A stretch of DNA of 37,201 nucleotides from Hymenopellis radicata. Its lineage: Eukaryota > Basidiomycota > Agaricomycetes > Agaricales > Physalacriaceae. Below the pieces are notes generated by a model. That model worked only from the letters and a program-made list of their open reading frames with translations, made no database searches and had not been told where the DNA came from. The DNA lies in assembly GCA_015501595.1 (NCBI GenBank), contig JADNRX010000507.1, forward strand, positions 1-37,201. Direction: 5' to 3'. The position numbers were made by a program, and so were the translations under genes. Positions 1-8,925 of the stretch are shown piece by piece. The number at the start of each line of letters is the position of its first letter. Position 1 is the first letter of the stretch.

Positions 1-240
1 ACCGTTGATAACCCAGACGATGCTTCCGTATGTGTAGCCTGACGGAAATTAATCCGAATCGAACACCAATGTGGGCACGGAGAGACTACTTGCCATTGCC
101 ACCCACCAACTAACATTCCAATACTCCAATCTGCGCATATGTCCCACTTTTTCAATAAGGCCGGCGCCTCGTCGGTCATACTTGTCATCGGGAGCCATAA
201 TTCTGTGTCGGTTCTTCCTATGATGATTGATCTCGAGATG
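1..240 (-). pseudogene. Truncated, decayed copy of the membrane-protein gene at 7.7-8.9 kb
   Basis: About 240 bases match 8569-8800 nearly base for base, starting at the first base of the window, so the left boundary is not visible. Small indels (for example near positions 36, 51-56 and 70-76) break the reading frame relative to the longer copy. Similarity stops around 238, where 1-240 continues into unrelated sequence while the longer copy runs on into its N-terminal coding part. The fragment corresponds roughly to residues 45-118 of the full protein and has the same orientation. It is a partial duplication in decay. Whether more of it lies to the left cannot be seen. Confidence 0.8.
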
Positions 241-788
241 TGGGGGAATGCGCGTCACGGCGACGTGCTCCTACCACACGGAGTCGGCAAGAGTGAGATT
301 GCCGAGAGGGAATAAGAGGGAGACCGAGTCGAACGCGTAAGAACTGGGGGAATCACTCTAATTCCAGCGTCCCTGTGCTACATACAGTACAAGCCGACTA
401 CTTATACCTGTAAGTAAGACTAAGAATAGAAGGAGAATTACCGGGGAAAAACGAGTAGATTCAGCGGCCGTATATTATCCAACGGTCCGTGAGGTCGGAG
501 AACTTGGCAATGGAGACGCGTCGCGCCAGGAAGAGGCAAAAAGAGAAAAGGGACAAAGCGTGATGCAATCACGCTTTCGTCACATACGCCCTCCGACGTT
601 CAACTCCTTTGAACGTCTACCATCATCTTCGCTTTCTTCTCTTTCTGTGGCTGCATCTCCGTAGCGTTTACCGCCAATCCCATCTTCTACATTTCTTGAT
701 TCTCTGCTCTGGCCCCCAATCCTCTCCTGATTCTCTTTCCGTTAATCTTTGTTCCTTCGGTTTGGATATTCCCGACATTACCTCGCTG
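241..788. other. Stretch without a supported gene
   Basis: No conserved coding sequence was recognised. Short open frames here are poor in protein-like content. The CT-rich stretch at about 620-760 could be 5' sequence of the remnant that follows. Confidence 0.5.
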
Positions 789-1707
789 ATGTCCAATGCC
801 GAAATCCCACGAGCCAAGCATGTTCATACAGCTAGAGTATTCATCGATGACGACGCATTTCGTCGAAATTTTTTCGCCGCCATACCCAATGTTGAAAACT
901 TGGCGACGGCTTCCTTCGACGTTGACCTCTGGTTTCTTGATTCGCGTGCTGCGGGGCATCGTCTGCGCAGTTTTGCGCTGCGCACGGGGAGTTGCATCTC
1001 CATTGTCCAGCTGCTGGACCTTTTAGAGCGCGCACCGCTTCTCGAGACCCTCAAGATCTCCCGCATTCCAGTACCAACTTCACCGGTGAACCTTCACGTT
1101 GTAACACATGCCCTCGTCTCAACCTTCCTCCTTGGCTCTCCTCGTTATCAGAATAATGCCGGGGTTTTCTGGTTTCTCGCATTCCGTCGTCGACTTCGCA
1201 ATGAAGAAGAGAGAGCTCTGTTAAAGCGCATCCAGATTCTAGACAGAACTTCAAGAAACTCGGTGTAGGCCATGATTGGTTGCACAAGGTATAGGATAGA
1301 GAGCGGAGGGTATCTTCTTTCGACCCAGAGCCAGATCGTTACCCTACAGCTCAACAAATCTGGCGCGCCTGAAGATGCATTTACCCCGTCAGCCGTTCCT
1401 CCGTCCATTTTGGAGTTCCTCTCTGCAAAGCCCAAGGGCGCGTTGGATCGTCCTTTACCGGCGCTCAAAGTCCTGAGAGTCGTGGTGCTCCCGCGGCGAT
1501 TGAGAGACGTAAAGCGGTTGGTTTAGTCGCGTTGTGGTGAGCGGGCGCGCAATGCTCGCATTGCGGACCTGGTTGAAGTTGATATTCGAACAAGTATAAC
1601 CCAGAAGGAGAGCGACCCGCAGCGGCGGGCGAAGCATCACGCTATGTTCAAGGTGTTTGTTGATGCTGGTATGGAAATTCACATTTCTTACCAAGTTTTA
1701 CATTAGT
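789..1707 (+). pseudogene. F-box/LRR-like protein remnant with two in-frame stops
   Basis: One reading frame from an ATG at 789 to a TAG at 1705-1707 has protein-like composition throughout. It is interrupted by TAG at 1266-1268 and again at 1524-1526. The first part has leucine-rich, F-box-family style segments (about residues 40-105, including LRSFALRTG and LLERAPLLETLKIS). The middle contains LPALKVLRVVVLPRRLRD, and the tail reads IADLVEVDIRTS and then FKVFVDAGMEIHISY. Such a layout resembles the LRR half of the many F-box-like proteins of Agaricomycetes, but I see no clear F-box. No good intron removes either stop: the spans around them are too short for normal splice pairs. I infer a decayed gene. 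Two separate small genes or an unusual splice pattern cannot be excluded. Confidence 0.35.
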
Positions 1708-1764
1708 AGAGTGTTTTAGAAGTTCGGTTATAAACATGTTTTGTAGAAACTCAAACATCGTCTA

Positions 1765-1791
1765 CTGTACTAATGCGACCATATGTTCACG
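1765..1791 (+). repeat. Left terminal inverted repeat of the transposon
   Basis: Starts CTGTACTAATGCGACC and matches the reverse complement of 6285-6311 at 26 of 27 positions (T versus C at the tenth base). The TA at 1763-1764 lies directly outside. Confidence 0.92.
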
Positions 1792-1796
1792 CGTTG

Positions 1797-1855
1797 TTAC
1801 GCGTTATGGTCGTGAACCAACTGAGGTCATGTTCAGAAGGTCGAGTTACGCGTTA
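1797..1855 (+). promoter_or_regulatory. Left subterminal repeats, probable transposase-binding sites
   Basis: The 10-mer TTACGCGTTA occurs at 1797-1806 and 1846-1855, 32 and 81 bases inside the left end. Between and around them lie ATGGTCGTGAAC and related heptamers that are also present at the right end. The binding role is inferred from their symmetric placement. Confidence 0.6.
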
Positions 1856-2102
1856 TGGCAAATGCCATAAGTTCACGGCACCACCGGCCAGTGCTCTGAT
1901 GCGCGCATCACCGTTAGTACCTCCCTATATCATGATTGGTCCTCTTTAGGACCTTCATCAAGCCTAATCAAGATGGGCGATGCACGGGCACAGCTTTGAT
2001 TCAATGTATCATAACAACAGCCAATGAAAAAACAGTAAGAATATACAGGGTGGACGGAGAACGGCATCGACAAAAAATTCTCTTCTTCAGACAACGACGA
2101 CT

Positions 2103-5100
2103 ATGAACATCACCAAGGAGCTCCCGTGGCTCGTACAGAATGCAGCATATGAGAAAGCACCCGACTCAGTTCGCAATGCCATGAACTCCACCTTCCACAT
2201 CCCCGACTCCCTTCACACAGCGGTCTTTGGGCTAGATGACTCGCTTCGCGGTCTCGCCAAGGCTGACATTCCCTCCTTCCAACAAAAGCCTATGGTCAAA
2301 CCCGACTCGATCTCTGCATTCTTCAGCCGCGAGACGCCTGTTACCCTCCGCGACATCCATAGATCCCAGATACGCCTCACAACAATGCCCCACCCAGACC
2401 TCGTCAACCGCCTTTGCGAGATGGCACCTTCCAGATATGTCAGCGGGTTTCGGTCAATTTACTTCGTGCATCTCACCGAGGGAGCAAAGACGGTCACACC
2501 GTTCCCACTGGCAGTGCTCAGCGTCTGGAAGGAGTGTGTCGAGAGAAAGGCGGCACGCAGTCGCTGGTTGAAGTGCACAGACTTCGTCATGAAGCAGACC
2601 CATTATCCTAAACACCGCGAGCACGAAATCACTGCCCGCCAAACCTGGGACCATCTCACGTCACTTCCTTGGAACACGCCCATCAGTATCCTCGAGAACG
2701 AAACACCAGTACATACGACGTACCGCTATCTGGGGAGTTACTGGTTCTCAAGTGCGCAGATCAATGACCAGCTTCGGCTCCTCCACGAGAATATTCTGGA
2801 CGAGGCTGGTCTTCATTCCGGCGTGCGTGTCGAGGACTGCGAGTTCGTGAACATTCTCGTCGACCGCCATGCAGAGAGCAATGGCGACCGCCCTGCACAT
2901 GGGTGGTTGACGGGTGTCGCGGATAGCTTCCATGAAGGGGCCCTGATTTTGACGGAGCCTAACTGCGAGGTGCTGGATGGAAGGCCGCACTGGGTCGCAC
3001 TCAAGCTTGATGGTACTCAGAAGTTAGTCGAGTATGGCGATCCATATGGCAAGCCGATGCCCGAGCGAATGAGGAAAGCGATTGAATGGCTGCTCGACGA
3101 TCAGGACATTGTGTTTCGCAGCATGGATATCACGCACCAGACCGACACTGATAACTGCGGGATTATTGCGCATGATGCCCTCTACCACTCTGTTTTCCCT
3201 GCTCGTCCTCTTATTCAAAACTCCGTGCGGTCCTTTGCGCTGCGAAGGATGGAACTTTTCAATACGATGGCGCGCCGAATCCGAACGAGAGTACGTACCA
3301 GTTCAGCTACTGCCGCCATTACCATTATCTGATCATGACTCTAGCTTGAGAACGACTCTGATGACGACGACGAGCTTCCACCGCGTCCACCGAGTGACAC
3401 CATGTCGGCCGGAGGTGATGAGCCTATGCCTGAGGATACGAAAGATGAGGAATACTTCGACGAAAGTGGCTTTCCAAGCTGCGAGTTCACGTTCAATTAT
3501 CCTGTTCCGAAGACTGGCAACAGAACCGACTTACCCGAATCCGTATCCCACACAGCGAAGCGTAGTCGAGCACACCCTGATGCTCCGACACCAATGCCCA
3601 GTCCGAACAAAAAGCGGGTACCACCAGTTCCAGACGCTTCGGTCCCTCTCCCATCATTCCTGATCGATCCTGTTGGTGAGGACGACAAAGATATGCCTGT
3701 ACTTGCTGACGTGGATGCGTCTGATGATGAGGGTGATGATGGCGAGGAGGACGAGGAGGACGAAGAGGATGACGAAGAGGAGAAGAAAGATAGCGGGAAA
3801 CAATCAACACCTCCGTTGAATGTCAATGCCAAAGTCTCCCTTACTGACTTCTTCACGAAGGAGTCATTGCAGGAGCGCATAGACCGTCATAGCCGACTGG
3901 CCGAGGTGCAGAAAAGTACACGGGAGACGCGGCTGATGAATGAGCGTATTGCTGCCCAGAGAAAAATTGAGGCAAAGCGCGAAGCGGGTCGTGAGCGCCA
4001 GCAGATATTCCGTGACAATCGATCCGCAGAGAAGCGAGCTGCTGGATGGACACCTAATCGTGGAAATCATAAGCGGCGGGTAGGTGCATCAATAGCAACG
4101 ACGTACAGTGACTAATTCTCTTTGTAGAAGATCAGCCTTGAAGCATACGATGAGGGTAGCGATGGCGGCACGCCTGACTTGGCGGAGGCTTCCCGTCCGC
4201 GCCGTCAATTCAAGGAGGACCTTCCTAAAAAATCGACTGGTCAGAAGCGACTTAATCCACAAGAAAAGGCAACGCGCACCAATTGGTTCCTGCCCACCCT
4301 CTTCTCCCAGATCGAACAATCCCGTCGTCGTGTTGGATGGAGTCCGCGAGATATCTTGAGAGATCTCAAAAGTCGGAACCAGGATTTCAATTCCTTGACT
4401 GAGCAGGTCATTGGGCGCTGGAAAGTTCGCGGAGAGAAGCGCTGGAGAGATACAGTCTTGGAAGCAGTGAAGAAAGGGAACCGACCGGGCGGGAAGAACA
4501 CGCGGACCGGGATTCTGGTAAGTCCGATTGGCTCATCAATTGATAGATTCTGATCTCGGCGTTCAGCATCAGTACCCGGATTTATGTATCACCATCAACC
4601 ACCGTCTGCGCTCCCTTCGAGAGGCAGGCGTTGCGTTGACTATGACCTCTATTCGGGCCGTAATGGTCACTTTCATCGAAAAACACGCTCCCAATGTCTT
4701 CAATGTCCGCCAGTCTGATGGCACATACTTCCGGTGTTCGGAGACTTTCGTTCGCAAGTACCTCCATAAGCAGCTTGGGTGGACACCACGTCGAGCGACC
4801 AAGGCAGCTAAGAAGGTGCCCGAGAACGTGGATCAGATCCTTACCGACGCCTTCATACGCGAGGCACATGTCATCCGTGACTTTGGTATTCCCGACGCCT
4901 TGCGCGTCAACACAGATCAGACTCAAATCGTTTACCAGCAGGGCACTAAAACATCCTGGAGCCAGAAAAACTCGAAGCAAGTATCTGTCGTTGGTCACGA
5001 CGAGAAGCGTGCATTCACGTTAGTCCCTTCCATTGCTGCGAACGGTGATCTTCTTCCCATGCAGGCGATCTTCCACGGTAAAACTCCTACTTCATGTCCA

Positions 5101-6098
5101 TCCCCCAAATCCCCATTCTATGATGATGCAATCGCATTCGGCACACGTTTTGTTCCTTCGAAGACAGACACGTACTGGTCGACGCAGGAGACCATGCGTG
5201 ATCTTGTGGATCACATCATCGCCCCCTACTTTGACGAGAAGAAGCAGGAGCTCGGACTTGGCCCGGACCAGAACTCTCTTTGGAAGATCGACTGCTGGAG
5301 CGTACACAAATCGCGCGAGTTTTTGGACTGGATGGCCGCCAATCACGGTAACATCATTGTCATCTTTATTCCGGGGAACTGTACCGGTTTGTGGCAGCCC
5401 TGGATGTTGGTATCCAGCGTGTGATGAAGCTCAGCATGAAGCGGGCATGTCATCGCGACTTGGTTGCCGAGGTGAACGCGCAGCTCGAGACAGATCCGGA
5501 CTGTGTAACGACTCTTGATACACGCATCGGGACATTACGCGATCGGTCTGTTGGATGGATTGTGGCAGCGATACGCGACCTTTCCAACAAGGAGCTCATT
5601 CAAAAGGTCAGTTTTCTATTTACAACATTCTACCTGTGCTGATGACAATGTTAGGCTTTTGAATTATGTACGATTGATGGGCTGAACTGCTCTCAGTCAT
5701 CGCTCACATCGCCCCGCGCACTTGCCCTCCTCAGGGAACTTCCCCAGAAGAACCCTTCTCTGTTCAAGGAGCTTTCAAGCAGTCGCTTCGTCCAAGAGTC
5801 CCCCGAAATTGAACCCGAGTTCAGTGCAAGAGGCCCAGAGGATGACAGCGACATCCCCTTGGACATCCTCGTTGACATGATGCATGGTGTCGGCGCAGGT
5901 CTTTCACACGGTTTCTCGCTTGACGTCGAGACTGGCTCTGTCCGTCGCGACGGGATCGCTGAGTCGGATGATGATGATCATGTCTCATCCGGGCGCAACG
6001 ACCAGGAGCCCGTTCTTGAGCTGCCCAAGCGCAGCCGCAGTGGAAGGACAATCCGACCCTCAACTTGGTATGATGGGTCGATTTGGGAGCGATCCTAG
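2103..6098 (+). CDS. Ulp1/C48 cysteine protease fused to DDE transposase
   Basis: Exons are 2103-3290, 3345-4079, 4128-4517, 4567-5606 and 5655-6098. The introns are 48-54 nt, all between codons, and the protein is about 1265 residues if one missing base near 5400 is allowed for. Exon 1 is a Ulp1/SENP-type domain with the ordered catalytic set H296 (HW), D313 (GDP), Q346 and C352 (DNCG), as in SUMO or deubiquitinating proteases. Exon 2 has a long acidic D/E tract (about 500-520) and a charged, probably helical segment. Exons 3-4 carry helix-turn-helix DNA-binding segments (GWSPRDILRDL; SETFVRKYLHKQLGW). The DDE core follows: D in VNTDQTQ (4915-4917), D in KIDCWSVHKS (5290-5292) and D in DVGIQR (5403-5405), about 37 residues after the second. 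The frame breaks within CCC at 5398-5400, just before the third aspartate. The C-terminus is acidic, then basic (LPKRSRSGRTIRPSTW). The protease may process or stabilise the transposase or act on host SUMO; that is inference. Confidence 0.85.
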
Positions 6099-6230
6099 TC
6101 GTAGACTCGTATAGACTGTTTCTAGAGCACGGAATTGGTTAATTTACGGCGCGGCAGCACCAAATTTTGCATCAGAGCTCGAAAAAAGTGTGAATTTGAG
6201 TTCAAATTAGTACATGTTCACTGCCCATCG

Positions 6231-6299
6231 TTACGCGTTATGCTCAGCGGATAAGTTCAGTTCACGACCATATGTTACGCGTTACGTGAACATATGGTC
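6231..6299 (+). promoter_or_regulatory. Right subterminal repeats and hairpin
   Basis: TTACGCGTTA occurs at 6231-6240 and 6275-6284, about 71 and 27 bases from the right end, mirroring the left end. The arms GACCATATGTT (6266-6276) and AACATATGGTC (6289-6299) are perfect 11-base inverted repeats with a 12-base loop that holds most of one 10-mer. Confidence 0.6.
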
Positions 6300-6311
6300 G
6301 CGTTAGTACAG
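6285..6311 (-). repeat. Right terminal inverted repeat of the transposon
   Basis: Read on the minus strand it starts CTGTACTAACGCGACC. It matches 1765-1791 with one mismatch and is flanked by TA at 6312-6313. Part of it also pairs with 6266-6276 to form a hairpin. Confidence 0.92.
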
Positions 6312-6313
6312 TA

Positions 6314-6467
6314 CTCCAATGACACGGGCCTTATCAATGAACGCGCCACCCACAAAACCCTCTAGTCTCTCTTTCTCAGCGACGTAATCCGAGTCCTTAG
6401 CACGAAGACTGGCTCTATAGAAATCGGTGAAACGTAGACGCCCGAGTTCATCTTGCATTATTTTCAT
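6314..6467 (-). other. Short open frame cut by the transposon insertion
   Basis: On the minus strand an ATG (6467-6465) opens a frame of about 51 codons that runs straight into the insertion site (start MKIMQDELGRLRF, later VGGAFIDKARVIG). Across the TA target the same frame would continue into the left flank for DDV and a stop at 1753-1751. I do not recognise the peptide. It could be the end of a decayed gene, possibly linked to the esterase remnant upstream, or chance. Confidence 0.3.
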
Positions 6468-6479
6468 GAACGCACATCA

Positions 6480-7670
6480 CGGTGGAGAACACCAGCATCA
6501 TGAATTCCCTACGGACAGTACCATACGTAACACCATACAACGTCATTGCATAGCAATCATCGTTGAGGTCTAAAATGCTTGTACATGGGAGAGATGGGGC
6601 AAGACTGAAAGCTGCAACGGCGTCGACGTCCGCCAGGTATGTAATTGTCCACTGCACGGACAAGATGGAAGACGCGTAGCAAGAACCAGATCGATGCGAA
6701 GGATAGACACTGGCGTCTTTATCGGCAATGATGGACCGACTGTTCTTCAAGTCTTGTCCTTGTGGTGGGATAACCATAACCAGGTTCGGCCGACGTGCGT
6801 TATTGGCGATGACATGCTCGAGGACCGACTGAGCACATGGGGTGCAGTCTGTCAGCCTCTGTCAGCGATAGAGAGCTGATTACCGGCGGACTGGTCCAGG
6901 TCGCCGCTGAATTTGGCGATCTTCAAGCAAAAGTCGGTTCAACTTGCCAAAAACCAAAAAGATAAGACATAGTATACGTTCCTGCACCAATTGGAGTGCA
7001 AGCTGCTGATCCAACAATCCAGCATTAAGCGCTCCATCTTCCTTGACTTCCTTTCCCCGAGGAACCCAAACATTCCGAGGCGCCACGACCGCCCCGTCCT
7101 CTTCGACTTCGACTTGTCGCATTCCGTAGATGAGGTCGTCGCCATCGCCGTTGTAGGAGCTGAAGGCAGCGACACTTTGGATGGAGCCAATAACAAATCC
7201 GCCTCCGTGAATCCACACGATGACGGGGAGCCGTTTTGACGCGTCGATTTGACCGGGGACGTACACACTAAGAGCATGTTCAGGGCGGCGCGCGCCAGAG
7301 AACGAACTAGGGTACATACTTGAGAAAGAGACCATCCTCTGATTCGGGCAAGCCGTGGTGGCATGTCGATTTCACCGCCTTTTCCGTCGGCGCGACCAAG
7401 GCCAGGCCAGCTTGACGACATTGCGGTAGCTGCGCCTGTGCATCTTCAAGAGCTGGGTATAAAGCACTTCCTGTATGTGGCTGGGGCGCGTTGAATCGCA
7501 GCGCGCCTGAGACGCGTCAGTTGAGTGGAATTCAGTCGAGCAAGCACGCACCTCCTGGAGTGGGGAGCATAACGGATACCCAAGAACTGCGTGTTATGGG
7601 ATAACGATATCCCTCGGTAATTAGCGCATCCTAAATCGACTACGGGAACATATGGCGATTTCGACTCGAC
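6480..7670 (-). pseudogene. Carboxylesterase (type B, alpha/beta hydrolase) pseudogene
   Basis: Reading right to left: VVDLGCANYRG, FLGIRYAPTPG, an intron, then LRFNAPQP, SEDGLFLN, an intron, VYVPG, LPVIVWIHGGGFVIGS with the oxyanion-hole HGGGF, YNGDGDDLIYG, RLGMFGFLG and KEVKEDGALNAGLLDQQLAL. A further intron precedes IAKFSGDLDQSAG and SVLEHVIANN. These are the landmarks of secreted fungal type-B carboxylesterases/lipases, in the right order. The gene is broken. The frame changes around 7058 and again 30-40 bases away. The nucleophile elbow expected as GESAG is shortened to DQSAG with an immediate stop. The signal-peptide exon is absent, since only about 60 bp separate it from the next gene. 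The C-terminal half, with the catalytic Glu/Asp and His, is missing. At least one shift may be a sequence error, but truncation at both ends argues for a true pseudogene. Confidence 0.7.
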
Positions 7671-7730
7671 AAGCCGTGAGTTCCGCCTGAAAATCTCGCA
7701 CAGTGGAACAGAAGTAAAGGTGTATTGTCG

Positions 7731-8925
7731 TCAAACACTGTTCACGCTTTCATACCACTGAATGACGCTACCAATAAGGAACGCCCAGCCTCCCCAGAAC
7801 GTTGCCAGTGCGCTCTGATATGCCGCGCCCGAGCTAGCACTGGCCGTGGCATACCCGAGGGCGTCACATAGCGTGAAGCCAATGCCGCCAATAAAGTTCC
7901 ACACTACAGCACCTGTCAAGAACGGCAGCGACGGAAGAACGATGCACTCACATCCGACATGCCATCTTAAAGTGGTCACATTTGGTTTGTACCATTTCTT
8001 CTGAGTCTCCAACATCAGGATCGCACTGCGCGAGCAATCAGTTCAACCCCAAAGCAGAGGTGAATGTCACGAACGAGCTTACAATGAAATGACCCTCCTA
8101 CGACTTGCGGCGACCAAAACACGCCGTTGAACAAGGGCGTATCATTTTCTATGGCATTGAATATCTGAGGAATCGCGGTATACCTTCACGCGGAGAACTG
8201 TAAGCAGTCGAAAGCTTCAAAGCACAGTCGCATACATACCCGCTTATCCAAAAAATAGTAGCGCCCCAAAACTGCACAAAAGCAGCAAGAAACCCAAGCT
8301 CGCGAAAATACCGAGGGTCTAGCGAGAACCAGACCCACTTTTTCTTCGGAATGCCCTTCTCTACAAGAGCTTCCTCCTCCTTGGCCGCATACCCAAGCTT
8401 TTGTTCGACGACGAACCCAAAGTTCGCTACATCTCCGCGATTCCAGGCTTCCAGCAGTCCCAGCACAGACCCAAATTCAAAAATCGTAGCGCCTAGCCAT
8501 GCGGTCCACCCCGTAGCCGTCATGTTAGCTGACACCGACGAGTTGCAGAAGGGCAGAAACACGAGGAAACCGTTGATAACCCAGACGATGCTTCCGTATG
8601 TGTACGCCTGACGGAAATTGAATCGAACACCAATCCACGGAGAGACTACTTGCCGTCGCCACCCACCAACTAACATTCCAATACTCCAATCTACGCATAT
8701 GTCCCACTTTCTCGATAAAGCCGTCGCCTCGTCGGTCATACTTGTTGTCGGGAGCCATAATTCTGTGTCGGTTTTTCCTATGATCTCGAGATTTCCAATG
8801 AAACGAGGCATCATTGTGAAGCTGCAGAACGGCATGCGTCGGTGGAAAAAGCTAGTGCCCAAGCCGTTGTGCGCTGAGAGCTTCTCGACCTTGGGGTGTA
8901 GCTCGAGGTGCCACCGACGCGACAT
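7731..8925 (-). CDS. Integral membrane protein, fungal uncharacterised family
   Basis: The start ATG is at 8925-8923. Exons (minus) are 8925-8240, 8183-8083, 8025-7952 and 7912-7731, with introns of 39-57 nt. The model gives 347 residues only if one G is restored in the GGG run at 8095-8093. Without it the frame breaks between SPQVVGG and AILMLETQKKW. Hydrophobic segments are visible around IVWVINGFLVFLPF, WLGATIFEFGSVLGLLEAW, LAAFVQFWGATIFWISG, NFIGGIGFTLCDALG and TFWGGWAFLIGSVIQW, so perhaps five to seven membrane passes. The N-terminus (about 1-95) looks cytosolic. I recognise the style of a widespread Agaricomycete/Ascomycete multi-pass family without known function. A partial decayed copy lies at 1-240. 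No substrate can be inferred. Confidence 0.75.

Larger units (their letters stand above)
1765..6311 (+). mobile_element. Ulp1-DDE DNA transposon with 27-bp TIRs and TA target duplication
   Basis: A 4547-bp element is bounded by inverted repeats at 1765-1791 and 6285-6311 (26 of 27 bases match, both beginning CTGTACTAA). TA dinucleotides flank it at 1763-1764 and 6312-6313. TA duplication is the hallmark of the Tc1/mariner-pogo superfamily. Inside the TIRs each end carries two copies of the 10-mer TTACGCGTTA plus GTTCACG/CGTGAAC heptamers, probably transposase-binding sites. One gene (2103-6098) fills the interior. TIR identity, nearly intact coding capacity and clean TA borders suggest a fairly recent insertion. 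The superfamily call rests on the TA borders and the DDE spacing. The protease domain fused to the transposase is the unusual part. Confidence 0.9.

Noticed and set aside
2103..3332. Stand-alone 409-residue Ulp1 protease gene
   Set aside because: A good donor at 3291, acceptor at 3344 and phase-0 continuation into 3345-4079 favour the fused gene. The short product is kept only as a possible retained-intron form.
3497..3880. Minus-strand frame with long serine run
   Set aside because: It is the antisense of the acidic D/E tract of the transposon protein.
1765..6311. KDZ or Mutator-like assignment because of the Ulp1 domain
   Set aside because: TA target duplication, the DDE motif style (NTDQTQ, DCWSVHKS, QPxDVG) and HTH segments fit Tc1/mariner-pogo better. 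Long target duplications and the SWIM zinc finger expected for the others are absent.
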